From Streptomyces sp. RPA4-2 (lineage in GTDB: Bacteria > Actinomycetota > Actinomycetes > Streptomycetales > Streptomycetaceae): DNA of 64,000 nucleotides. The position numbers were made by a program, and so were the translations under genes. How positions within the stretch are numbered: position 1 is the stretch's first letter; every line of letters starts with the position of its first letter. Location: positions 6,262,001-6,326,000 of the forward strand of contig NZ_CP050975.2 in the NCBI RefSeq assembly GCF_012273515.2. The letters are read 5' to 3'. The notes beneath the pieces were generated by a model. That model saw nothing but the letters and a program-made list of their open reading frames with translations, searched no databases and was not told the origin of the DNA. Shown here in pieces: positions 56,585 through 64,000 of this stretch.

Positions 56585-58102
56585 GTGACCACCACGACCG
56601 ACGAGCTGGTGTCGTACGAGGACGCCCTGGCGACGTACGACCCCGTCATGGGCCTCGAGGTCCATGTCGAGCTCGGCACCAAGACCAAGATGTTCTGCGG
56701 GTGCTCCACCGAGCTGGGCGCCGAGCCCAACTCGCAGACCTGCCCCACCTGCCTCGGCATGCCCGGCTCGCTGCCCGTCGTCAACGCGACCGGCGTCGAG
56801 TCCGCCATCAAGATCGGTCTCGCGCTGCACTGCGAGATCGCCGAGTGGTGCCGCTTCGCCCGGAAGAACTACTTCTATCCGGACATGCCGAAGAACTTCC
56901 AGACCTCCCAGTACGACGAGCCGATCGCCTTCAACGGCTACCTCGACGTACAGCTGGAGGACGGCGAGGTCTTCCGCGTCGAGATCGAGCGCGCCCACAT
57001 GGAGGAGGACACCGGCAAGTCCACGCACGTCGGCGGCGCGACCGGCCGTATCCACGGCGCCTCGCACTCCCTGCTCGACTACAACCGCGCGGGCATCCCC
57101 CTCATCGAGATCGTCACCAAGCCGATCGAGGGCGCGGGCGAGCGCGCGCCCGAGGTCGCCAAGGCCTACGTCGCCGAGCTGCGCGAGCTCATCAAGGCGC
57201 TCGGCGTCTCGGAAGCCCGCATGGAGATGGGGCAGATGCGCTGCGACGTGAACCTGTCGCTGCGCCCGCACGGCCGTGAGAAGTTCGGCACGCGCTCCGA
57301 GACGAAGAACGTCAACTCGCTGCGCTCGGTGGAACGCGCCGCCCGCTTCGAGATCCAGCGGCACGCCGCGGTGCTGAACTCCGGCGGCACGATCATCCAG
57401 GAGACGCGCCACTTCCACGAGGACACCGGGTCCACGACCTCGGGACGCGTGAAGGAGGAGGCCGAGGACTACCGGTACTTCCCGGAGCCCGACCTGGTCC
57501 CCGTCGCCCCGTCCCGCGACTGGGTCGAGGAGCTGCGTGGGGGTCTGCCCGAGCAGCCGCTGGCCCGCCGCAACCGGCTGCGCGAGGACTGGGGCGTCAG
57601 CGCCCACGACATGCAGTCGATCCTCAACGCCGGTGCCATCGACGCGATCGTCGCCACGACCGAGGCCGGCGCGGACGCCGCGTCCGCCCGTAAGTGGTGG
57701 ATGGGCGAACTGGCCCGCAGCGCCAACGAGTCGGGCAAGGCCCTGGAGGACCTGCCCATCACCCCGGCGCAGGTCGCCCGGGTGACGCAGCTCGTGGCCT
57801 CCGGAGACCTGAACGACAAGCTCGCCCGTCAGGTCATCGAGGGCGTGCTCGCGGGCGAGGGCACCCCGGACGAGGTCGTCGACAAGCGCGGTCTCAAGGT
57901 CGTCTCGGACGAGGGCGCGCTGACCGCCGCCGTCGACGAGGCCATCGCCGGCAACCCGGGCGTCGCGGACAAGATCCGCGGCGGCAAGGTGGCCGCGGCC
58001 GGCGCCCTGGTCGGCGCCGTCATGAAGGCCACCCGGGGCCAGGCCGACGCGGCCCGCGTCAAGGAGCTCATCCTCGAGAAGCTGGGCGTCAGCGAAGGCT
58101 GA
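56585..58102 (+). CDS. gatB: Asp-tRNA(Asn)/Glu-tRNA(Gln) amidotransferase subunit B
   Basis: A 505-residue subunit that binds misacylated tRNA and phosphorylates the acyl group. It starts GTG 56585. The N-terminal catalytic cradle has [20 protein letters not shown] and the cysteine-rich [19 protein letters not shown], with [16 protein letters not shown]. The C-terminal YqeY-like domain ends [19 protein letters not shown] ([14 protein letters not shown]). A near-perfect 18-bp hairpin terminates the operon. Confidence 0.97.
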   Translation: MTTTTDELVSYEDALATYDPVMGLEVHVELGTKTKMFCGCSTELGAEPNSQTCPTCLGMPGSLPVVNATGVESAIKIGLALHCEIAEWCRFARKNYFYPDMPKNFQTSQYDEPIAFNGYLDVQLEDGEVFRVEIERAHMEEDTGKSTHVGGATGRIHGASHSLLDYNRAGIPLIEIVTKPIEGAGERAPEVAKAYVAELRELIKALGVSEARMEMGQMRCDVNLSLRPHGREKFGTRSETKNVNSLRSVERAARFEIQRHAAVLNSGGTIIQETRHFHEDTGSTTSGRVKEEAEDYRYFPEPDLVPVAPSRDWVEELRGGLPEQPLARRNRLREDWGVSAHDMQSILNAGAIDAIVATTEAGADAASARKWWMGELARSANESGKALEDLPITPAQVARVTQLVASGDLNDKLARQVIEGVLAGEGTPDEVVDKRGLKVVSDEGALTAAVDEAIAGNPGVADKIRGGKVAAAGALVGAVMKATRGQADAARVKELILEKLGVSEG

Positions 58103-58120
58103 CCGTCCGCGCACCACCCA

Positions 58121-58158
58121 CCTGGGGGGACGCACCGGGACCGGTGCGTCCCCCCAGG
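58121..58158 (+). terminator. Strong hairpin terminator after gatB
   Basis: An 18-base arm starting CCTGGGGGGACGCACC pairs perfectly with its partner starting CCGGTGCGTCC around a two-base centre, 19 bases after the gatB stop. Confidence 0.8.
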
Positions 58159-58197
58159 CCTGTCGTGGGCACCCCGGCGCGGCGGAGTCCACCGGCT

Positions 58198-58260
58198 CGA
58201 CCGGTGCCGTCGACCGGTGCCGTCGACCGGTGCCGTCGACCGGTGCCGTCAACCGGTGTC
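58198..58260. repeat. 13-bp CGACCGGTGCCGT tandem repeat, about 4.5 copies
   Basis: A CGACCGGTGCCGT unit is repeated head to tail with slight decay at the ends, between the gatB terminator and the acetyltransferase gene. Confidence 0.85.
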
Positions 58261-58364
58261 GCCGGCCGCCGCCGGGCCGCCGGAGTGCCGCACCACCCAT
58301 GAGAGACCGGCCGCCGCGACGGACACGGAACCGGCGGACACAACGGAGAAGGAGCAGCAGCAGG

Positions 58365-58931
58365 ATGTACGCGATATCCCTGGGTGACGACGGCGCGGAA
58401 CTGCGCCCCCTGGAGCCCTGGCACGCCGAGGAGTTCCTCGCGCATCTGGACCGGGGGCGGGAGTTCATCGGGCAGTACATCCCGTTCGGTTCGGCGGCCA
58501 CGGACGTGGCGTCCGCGCGGGAACTGCTCCAGCGGTACGCCGACAACCGTGCCGCCGACACCGGATCCCTGCACGGCCTGTGGCTGGAGGGAACGCTCGT
58601 GGGCGGCGTGCTCTTCCTCAACTTCGACGCGGCCCAGGGCAATTGCGAGGTCGGCTGCTGGCTGGAACCCGCGGGTACCGGACGGGGCCTGGTCACACGC
58701 GCGATGCGACTGCTCATCGACTGGGCCGTCGAGGAACGCGGGATCCACCGGGTGGAGTGGATCGCCGCCTCGGCGAACGAGCCGAGTGTGAACGGCGCCC
58801 GGCGGCTGGGGATGACCCGGGACGCCGTGCTGCGGGAGAGCTTCCCCTACCGGGGGGTACGCCACGACATGGAGGTCTGGTCGGTGCTCGCGCCCGACTG
58901 GCGGGCGACGCGCGCGGGGACGAGCGACTGA
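58365..58931 (+). CDS. GNAT acetyltransferase, RimJ/RimL-like
   Basis: A 188-residue enzyme from ATG 58365 behind GGAGAAGGAG. RimL-type marks are LRPLEPWHAEEFLAHLDRGR, LEGTLVGGVLFLNFDAAQGN, GCWLEPAGTGRGLVTRAMRL and SANEPSVNGARRLGMTRDAV. Typical targets are N-terminal amines of ribosomal proteins, but small-molecule acceptors occur. Confidence 0.9.
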   Translation: MYAISLGDDGAELRPLEPWHAEEFLAHLDRGREFIGQYIPFGSAATDVASARELLQRYADNRAADTGSLHGLWLEGTLVGGVLFLNFDAAQGNCEVGCWLEPAGTGRGLVTRAMRLLIDWAVEERGIHRVEWIAASANEPSVNGARRLGMTRDAVLRESFPYRGVRHDMEVWSVLAPDWRATRAGTSD

Positions 58932-59015
58932 GCGTTGCACGACGGTCACGCACGCTTACGCCGATCGTTACCGGCGAGCACAGGGATCATTAAGAGACTT
59001 CTCAGACTCCGTCCG

Positions 59016-59021
59016 TACGGT
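59016..59021 (+). promoter_or_regulatory. Leaderless-type -10 element (TACGGT) for the membrane protein at 59029
   Basis: TACGGT ends seven bases before the ATG at 59029; no ribosome site is visible. Confidence 0.5.
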
Positions 59022-59028
59022 GCGGGAC

Positions 59029-59652
59029 ATGGGAACCAAGACAGTTGACGAAGCCGTGGACGCGAACGGCACCGAGGCGAAGAGCGACAAGGAGACCGTG
59101 GACGGCACCGGCACCGGCACTGGCACCGAGGAGACGCCCGACAGCGCGGCCGTGACCGGAGCCGAGACCGACGCCGAGGCCGAGGCCGAGGAGCAGGACG
59201 ACACCGAGGCCGACGCCCCGGCGGACGAGGACGTCCCCGCGGCCGGGGAGAAGGACGCCCCCGGCGTCGGCCAGGGCGCCGCCGCCGTCGTCTCCGCCGG
59301 ACTCGGCATCGTGTCGCTCACCGGCAGCTGGGTCGCCACCGTGGCCGCCGCCCGCGAGACCCTGGTCGGACAACTGCAGACCTCGTCGTCCGCGAGCGTG
59401 GCCACGCAGGTCAAGGAGGTCTACGGCGACGCCTGGGCGACCACCGCGCTCGTCGGCGGCCTCTTCGCGCTGGCCGCGCTGATCGTCGGCGTCGTGGTCC
59501 TGGCCCGGCCCGCCTTCGGGGCGCCCGGCAAGCCGCAGGCCGCCTGGATCAAGTCCGTCGCCTGGGCGGGCGTCTCGCTCGGCGTCGTCGGCCTCGTGCT
59601 CGCGGTCGCCAAGTACTCCGACATCCTGCTCGGACTGCCCTCCACCAAGTGA
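59029..59652 (+). CDS. Membrane protein with acidic disordered N-terminus
   Basis: A 207-residue protein. Residues 1-85 are a Glu/Asp/Ala/Thr/Gly-rich, probably disordered segment with a Thr-Gly repeat (DGTGTGTGTEETPD). Three hydrophobic helices follow: AAAVVSAGLGIVSLTGSWVA, TALVGGLFALAALIVGVVVL and SVAWAGVSLGVVGLVLAVAK. I do not recognise a named family. It is apparently transcribed alone and leaderless. A hairpin follows at 59668-59716. Confidence 0.8.
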   Translation: MGTKTVDEAVDANGTEAKSDKETVDGTGTGTGTEETPDSAAVTGAETDAEAEAEEQDDTEADAPADEDVPAAGEKDAPGVGQGAAAVVSAGLGIVSLTGSWVATVAAARETLVGQLQTSSSASVATQVKEVYGDAWATTALVGGLFALAALIVGVVVLARPAFGAPGKPQAAWIKSVAWAGVSLGVVGLVLAVAKYSDILLGLPSTK

Positions 59653-59667
59653 ACCTCCGTACCTCTG

Positions 59668-59716
59668 AGGGGCCTTAGGGCCGGCGTGGGTAACCTGCCG
59701 CCGCTCTAAGGCCCTT
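59668..59716 (+). terminator. Hairpin terminator after the acidic membrane protein
   Basis: AGGGGCCTTAG pairs with CTAAGGCCCTT with one G-T wobble around a 27-base loop containing complementary CCGGCG and CGCCG stretches. Confidence 0.65.
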
Positions 59717-59826
59717 CGCGTGCGCAAGATGCGGAACTCTCCCGATGTGACGCACCCCCCTGGGAGACGAAGGTTGAGGCATCGCACAGAGCGAGGCCGA
59801 AACCGGCTCTTCACGAGGGGTACGAG

Positions 59827-60027
59827 ATGTTCGAGTACGAGCTCCACCAGATCCGATCCGCCGAGCTGATCCGCGAGGCGCAGAACCACCGACTGGCACA
59901 GGAGGCCCTCCGCGGCCGCCGTGCCGACCGCCGCCGCACCGCCGCGCGCGAGTCCGGCCGGAACGACACAGAGGGGCGGGCGCACAGCCCGCGCCCCCGC
60001 CGGTACCGGTTCACCCGCGCCGCGTGA
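59827..60027 (+). CDS. Small basic protein of unknown function
   Basis: A 66-residue soluble protein from ATG 59827 with GAGGGG upstream. It starts FEYELHQIRSAELIREAQNH, an amphipathic helix with heptad-like Leu/Ile, then an Arg-rich disordered tail. Many Streptomyces genomes carry similar short proteins; I know no function. Its stop overlaps the open frame of the LAL regulator. Confidence 0.75.
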   Translation: MFEYELHQIRSAELIREAQNHRLAQEALRGRRADRRRTAARESGRNDTEGRAHSPRPRRYRFTRAA

Positions 60028-60205
60028 ACGCCGGGCCGAAGGAGGCTGCCCGCACTGGCGGCGGCCCCCCTCGGACGCCGGGGGAGGCCGGCCGTACGGG
60101 GGTCGGCCGGCCTCCCGGGAGAGCGCTCGCCGCTCTCCCCGCACACGGCCCGGCACCGATGGCCGGCCGCCCGATAACCAGTGCCGCTCCCGCGGACCGT
60201 TGTGC

Positions 60206-60211
60206 GATGCT
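60206..60211 (+). promoter_or_regulatory. Leaderless-type -10 element (GATGCT) for the LAL regulator
   Basis: GATGCT ends seven bases before the GTG at 60219. This supports GTG 60219 as the true start over the upstream ATG at 60207. Confidence 0.45.
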
Positions 60212-60218
60212 CGGGCCC

Positions 60219-63200
60219 GTGGAGACCAGATCCGTCAGCCCCGTGTTCGTCGGCCGCGCGGACGAACTCGGGGTCCTGCGCGAGGCGTTGGCCCGCGCCG
60301 CCGGCGGCAGCGGCTCCCAGGCGTCGGACACCGGGGGCGAACCGCAGGCGCTGCTCCTCGGCGGCGAGGCCGGGGTCGGGAAGACCCGCCTGATCGAGGA
60401 GTTCGCCACCGTGGCCGACCGCGAGGGCGCCGTCTTCGTGTGCGGCGGCTGTGTCGAGATCGGCGCCGACGGACTGCCCTTCGCCCCGTTCTCCACCGCC
60501 CTGCGCGCCCTGCGCCGGCTGCTCCCGGACGAGCTCGCCGCGGCCGCCGCCGGCCAGGAGGACGAGCTGGCCCGGCTGCTCCCCGAGCTGGGCGAGACCG
60601 ACCGCGGCCGGCGCCCCGACGAGGAGGGCATGGCCCGCCTCTTCGAACTCACCGCCCGCCTCCTGGAGCGCCTCGCCGCCGACCGCACGGTCGTCGTGGC
60701 CCTGGAGGACCTGCACTGGGCCGATGCCTCCACCCGTCACCTGCTGGCCTACCTCTTCCGCACGCTGCGCAGCGGACGCCTCGTCGTCGTCGCCACGTAC
60801 CGCGCCGACGACATCCACCGCCGCCACCCGCTGCGCCCCCTCCTCGCCGAACTGGACCGCCTGCGCACCGTCCGCCGTATCGAACTCGGCCGCTTCACCC
60901 GCGCCGAGGTCGGCCGCCAGATTGCCGGAATCCTCGCCCACGAACCCGACCCGGCCCAGGTCGACGACATCTTCGAACGCTCCGACGGCAACGCGTTCTT
61001 CGTCGAGGAACTCGCCGTCGCCGCCCACCAGGGCTGTCCCACCGGCCTCACGGACTCGCTGCGCGACCTGCTCCTCGTACGCGTCGAAGCGCTGCCCGAG
61101 AGCGCCCAGCGCATCGCCCGGATCGTGGCCGAGGGCGGCTCCACCGTCGAGTACCGGCTGCTCGCCGCCGTGGCCCGGCTCGCCGAGGACGACCTCATCG
61201 AGGCGCTGCGCGCCGCCGTCGGCGCCAACATCCTGCTCGCCTCACCCGGCGGCGACGGCTACCGCTTCCGTCACTCCCTGGTCCGCGAGGCAGTCAGTGA
61301 CGACCTGCTGCCCGGCGAGCGCTCCCGCTACAGCCGGCGCTACGCCGAAGCCCTGGAGGCCGACCCCACGCTCGTACCGGCCGACGAGCGCGCCACCCGG
61401 CTGGCCAGCTACTGGTACCACGCGCACGACGCGGCCAAGGCGCTGCCCGCCGTCCTGGACGCCTCCGTCGACGCCCGGTGCCGGCATGCCCACTCCGAAC
61501 AGCTCCGGCTCCTGGAACGGGCCATGGAGCTGTGGGAGGTCGCCCCGGAAGCCGTACGGGCAGCCCTGCGCCCCATCGACTACGTGGAGGTGTTCCCGCC
61601 CTGCGGCCAAGACCCGGCGGCCCAGGGACACCCGGCGTCCCCGGAGGTCCCGGCACCCCTGCGCTATCTCGACCTGATGGCCGAGGCCGCCGTCGCCGGC
61701 CGGCTGGCGGGGGAGCGCGAACGGGCCCTGAAGATCACCAAACGGGCGCTGCACGTCCTGGAGGACGAGAGCGATCCCCTGCGTGCCGCCTGGTTCTGGG
61801 TCCAGCGCTCCCGGCTGATCACCGCGCAGGCCCGCGGCGACGGGTGGCACGAACTCGCCACCGCCCGGGACCTGGTACGCGGCCTGCCCCCGTCGGAGGT
61901 GCACGCCGAGGTGCTGTCCCTGGTCGCCGCCTGGTGCATGCTGCACGAACCGGGCCCCGGCGCCCTCTTCGCCGCCGAGCGCGCCGTGGAGTACGCGCGC
62001 ATGGTCGGCGCCCGGGACATCGAGCTGAACGCCCGGCTCACCCTCGGCGGTCTCATGGTCGACGCGGGGGACATCGAGGCGGGCATCACGGAGATGTACG
62101 AGGTCAAGGAGCAGATCCCGCCGCACGGCGCGTCCCTCGTCGCGGGACGCCTCCACATCAACCTGCCCTCCCACCTGGAGTCGGTCGGCCGCTCCCGCGA
62201 AGCCGTCCCGATCCTGCGGCAGGGCACCGAACTCGCCCGGAGGAACGGCCTGCTGGACACCGAGGCCTGGGTGTGGGGCAACCTCGCCGAGTCGCTCAGC
62301 TCACTCGGCCGGTGGGACGAAGCCGTCGAGGCGGCACGGAACGCCCTGGGCGTGGGAGCCAGCGGCAAACCGTCCGGCAGCGGCGCCATGCGCCTGGCGG
62401 ACCTCGCCCTCGACCGCGGCGACCTCGCCGAGGCGGCACGTCGACTGGACGCCGCCCGCGCCCACTTCGGCACCCACGACCCCATGCCGCAGCACGCCCT
62501 GCCGCTGGTGCGCAGCACGATCCGCGTCGCCGCGGGCGAGGGCCGCCTCCTCGACGCCCGCACCGCGCTGGAGCAGGCGCTGGACGCGGGCTTCCCGCCC
62601 GGCACCCAACGCTACGGCTGGCCCCTGCTGCTCGCCGCCGCCACCGCGGAGGCCGACGCCCGCGGACTGCCCGCCGCCGAGGCGGGGCGCGACAAGGCCG
62701 TGCGGTCCCTCCGGGAGGCCGCCAGGACGCTGGCCACCGGAGTGCCTCTCTGGCACGCGTACGAGCGGTGGGTGCGCGCCGAACTCCGACGGGCCGAGGG
62801 CGTGTCCGACCCGCACGAGTGGGCCGAGGTGGTCTCGGCCTTCGAATGCCTGGAACGCCCCTACGACCTCGCCCGCGTCCGTCACCACCTGGCCGACTCC
62901 CTGCTGACCGCGGGCGCCGACGAGGACGAGAGGGCACGCGCCACCGAGCTCCTGCGGCTGGCCGGGGCGGCGGCCGACCATCTGGGCGCCCGCCCCCTCG
63001 CCGACGCCGTGGCGCTGCTCGCCCAGCGGGCCCGCCTCGCCCTGGGCAGGGCCCCCGGGCCGTACGACCCGACCCCCGGCGATCCGGCCCAGGCCCTCGG
63101 CCTCACCAGCCGTGAGCGCGACGTGTTGCGTCTGGTCGCGGCCGGCCGCACCAACCGCCAGATCGCCGAGGAACTCTTCATCTCCCCGAAGACCGCCAGC

Positions 63201-63320
63201 GTCCACGTGTCGAACATCCTCGCCAAGCTCGACGTCTCGGGACGGGGAGAGGCGGCGGCACTGGCCCATCGGCTCCGGCTGTTCCCCCAGGAGACCCCCA
63301 CTGCCCCGACGGCGGGCTGA
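60219..63320 (+). CDS. Large ATP-binding LuxR-family (LAL) regulator
   Basis: A 1,033-residue regulator from GTG 60219. An N-terminal AAA/NACHT-like ATPase has Walker A LLGGEAGVGKTRLIEEFATV and Walker B VVVALEDLHWADASTRHLLA, followed by long alpha-helical repeats probably of TPR type (residues 450-900), and a C-terminal LuxR helix-turn-helix SRERDVLRLVAAGRTNRQIA and KTASVHVSNILAKLDVSGRG. LAL proteins often activate carbon or secondary-metabolism genes. There is no pathway cluster next to it. A much longer open frame starting at 60024 is probably not used. Confidence 0.9.
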   Translation: METRSVSPVFVGRADELGVLREALARAAGGSGSQASDTGGEPQALLLGGEAGVGKTRLIEEFATVADREGAVFVCGGCVEIGADGLPFAPFSTALRALRRLLPDELAAAAAGQEDELARLLPELGETDRGRRPDEEGMARLFELTARLLERLAADRTVVVALEDLHWADASTRHLLAYLFRTLRSGRLVVVATYRADDIHRRHPLRPLLAELDRLRTVRRIELGRFTRAEVGRQIAGILAHEPDPAQVDDIFERSDGNAFFVEELAVAAHQGCPTGLTDSLRDLLLVRVEALPESAQRIARIVAEGGSTVEYRLLAAVARLAEDDLIEALRAAVGANILLASPGGDGYRFRHSLVREAVSDDLLPGERSRYSRRYAEALEADPTLVPADERATRLASYWYHAHDAAKALPAVLDASVDARCRHAHSEQLRLLERAMELWEVAPEAVRAALRPIDYVEVFPPCGQDPAAQGHPASPEVPAPLRYLDLMAEAAVAGRLAGERERALKITKRALHVLEDESDPLRAAWFWVQRSRLITAQARGDGWHELATARDLVRGLPPSEVHAEVLSLVAAWCMLHEPGPGALFAAERAVEYARMVGARDIELNARLTLGGLMVDAGDIEAGITEMYEVKEQIPPHGASLVAGRLHINLPSHLESVGRSREAVPILRQGTELARRNGLLDTEAWVWGNLAESLSSLGRWDEAVEAARNALGVGASGKPSGSGAMRLADLALDRGDLAEAARRLDAARAHFGTHDPMPQHALPLVRSTIRVAAGEGRLLDARTALEQALDAGFPPGTQRYGWPLLLAAATAEADARGLPAAEAGRDKAVRSLREAARTLATGVPLWHAYERWVRAELRRAEGVSDPHEWAEVVSAFECLERPYDLARVRHHLADSLLTAGADEDERARATELLRLAGAAADHLGARPLADAVALLAQRARLALGRAPGPYDPTPGDPAQALGLTSRERDVLRLVAAGRTNRQIAEELFISPKTASVHVSNILAKLDVSGRGEAAALAHRLRLFPQETPTAPTAG

Positions 63321-63358
63321 GGCATACGCTGGCAGGGATCCGGGCCGAGGGAGGCGCC

Positions 63359-63598
63359 GTGTTCAACATGTTCGAGGAGATCTTCGCACCAGGCCGCAAG
63401 CACACCGACGACGAACGCAAACGGCTCGAACTGACCCGCGTGGACCTGAACGACGGTGATCCGGGCCGCGGCCCCATCGACCTGTCCTCGGGCAAGGTGG
63501 TCGTACGGCCGCCGGAGCGGGAACGCGAGGGGGCGGAACCGGCGCAGGAACCCGTGTCCGAGCCGGACGAACCCGTGTCCGAGCCGGACGAACCCTGA
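63359..63598 (+). CDS. DUF6191-like small protein with C-terminal repeat
   Basis: A 79-residue soluble protein from GTG 63359 behind GAGGGAGG. It begins FNMFEEIFAPGRKHTDDERK and has the LTRVDLNDGDPGRGPIDLSS block that I recall from DUF6191-type actinomycete proteins. The end is a PVSEPDE unit repeated twice at codon level. The function is unknown. Confidence 0.8.
   Translation: MFNMFEEIFAPGRKHTDDERKRLELTRVDLNDGDPGRGPIDLSSGKVVVRPPEREREGAEPAQEPVSEPDEPVSEPDEP
63551..63592 (+). repeat. 21-bp perfect coding duplication
   Basis: The sequence starting CCCGTGTCCGAGCCGGACGA (21 bases) occurs twice in tandem, coding PVSEPDE twice at the end of the DUF6191-like protein. Confidence 0.9.
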
Positions 63599-63609
63599 GG
63601 CCGCGGACC

Positions 63610-64000
63610 CTACTTCACCTCCAGCTCCAGAATCCGGTCGTCGCCCTTCCCGGGGCTGCCCCGTCCGTCCGTCTCACTGGTGACCAGCCAGAGCTTGTCA
63701 CCGCCCGCCGAGACCACCGTGCGCAGCCGCCCGTACCTGCCGTTCAGGAAGGACTGCGGAGCGGCGGCGGCCCGTGTGCCCTCCAGGGGGACCCGCCACA
63801 GCCGCTCGCCCTTCAGCCCCGCCATCCAGATCGAACCGTCGGCATAGGCGATGCCGCTGGGCGAGGCGTCGTCCGTGTGCCACTGGGCGACCGGGTTGTG
63901 GTACTTCGGGTCGTCGCTCCTGCCCTCGACCACCGGCCAGCCGTAGTTGTCGCCGGGCTTGATCTGGTTCAGTTCGTCCCAGGTGTCCTGCCCGAACTCG
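63610..64000 (-). CDS. PQQ-dependent sugar dehydrogenase family protein (C-terminal part, start beyond window)
   Basis: The last 130 codons of a beta-propeller dehydrogenase. The sequence entering from the right edge reads EFGQDTWDELNQIKPGDNYG then WPVVEGRSDD, the usual Gdh/sGDH pattern, followed by SPSGIAYADGSIWMAGLKGE and LRTVVSAGGDKLWLVTSETD. Such proteins oxidise sugars or sorbosone-like aldoses with PQQ and are usually secreted lipoproteins, but the N-terminus lies outside the window. Confidence 0.85.
   Translation of the reverse strand, partial: EFGQDTWDELNQIKPGDNYGWPVVEGRSDDPKYHNPVAQWHTDDASPSGIAYADGSIWMAGLKGERLWRVPLEGTRAAAAPQSFLNGRYGRLRTVVSAGGDKLWLVTSETDGRGSPGKGDDRILELEVK

Noticed and set aside
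60024..60218. N-terminal extension of the LAL regulator
   Set aside because: The extra residues are low-complexity Pro/Gly/Ala, overlap the previous stop, and a leaderless-type -10 element points to GTG 60219.
63200..64000. Frameshift or split in the final minus-strand gene
   Set aside because: Its frame is open from the edge to the stop at 63610 and matches one family; the missing N-terminus simply lies outside the window.

Overview
This is about 64 kb of chromosome from a high-GC actinomycete, almost certainly a Streptomyces. The evidence is the extreme G/C bias at third codon positions, frequent GTG starts, rare TTA codons, repeated leaderless-type promoters, and gene content and order. 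From memory (no search was run) the order resembles the Streptomyces coelicolor core region around sdaA-glyA-gcvHT, mnmA, ligA, rmdB and gatCAB. No rRNA, tRNA, CRISPR array, transposase or phage gene was found. All functional calls are by eye from translated motifs.

Layout. 1-4.7 kb: end of an ABC exporter half-transporter (minus), then an ABC-2 transporter (ATPase gene frameshifted, permease intact) and a NarL-type two-component pair. 4.8-10.9 kb: glycogen debranching enzyme glgX with a repeat-built N-terminus, two tandem L,D-transpeptidase lipoproteins, and an enoyl-CoA hydratase. 11-16.7 kb: a broken HATPase regulator, a damaged divergent polysaccharide deacetylase, a YVTN-propeller lipoprotein, a GNAT enzyme, a two-EF-hand protein, an F420-dependent NADP reductase-like protein behind a perfect inverted repeat, and a GH25 lysozyme-like protein.

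17.3-22.1 kb is the most accessory-looking stretch. It holds a TTA-containing 54-residue ORF coupled to a MAB_1171c-type membrane protein, a 0.7 kb gap, an FAD monooxygenase/epoxidase, a polyprenyl synthase, and a fused toxin-antitoxin remnant. It is the best candidate for an undescribed isoprenoid-linked system. 22.1-29.6 kb is a serine/glycine module: sdaA, glyA, gcvH and gcvT on the minus strand behind a tandem glycine riboswitch, followed by a P-loop kinase and two SseB-like (serine sensitivity) proteins.

30.6-37.1 kb: a five-gene oligopeptide ABC importer whose last ATPase has a long acidic repeat tail. 37.2-46.8 kb: M1 peptidase, TRIC channel, esterase (convergently overlapping the channel gene), thioesterase, a DesT/FabR-like TetR regulator facing two small membrane proteins across clear operator-like palindromes, cysteine desulfurase, amidase, mnmA (thiolation using desulfurase sulfur) and a DUF427 gene. 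46.8-58.1 kb: LOG-family protein, SDR, MetE-like protein, ligA, the GGDEF-EAL gene rmdB with a TTA codon, a 74-bp tandem repeat block, and gatC-gatA-small ORF-gatB. 58.3-64 kb: GNAT, a membrane protein, small proteins, a large ATP-binding LuxR (LAL) regulator, and the end of a PQQ-type sugar dehydrogenase.

Three coding lesions (about 1,219, 11,385 and about 12,050) all lie in the first 12.1 kb and should be checked against reads before being treated as biology.
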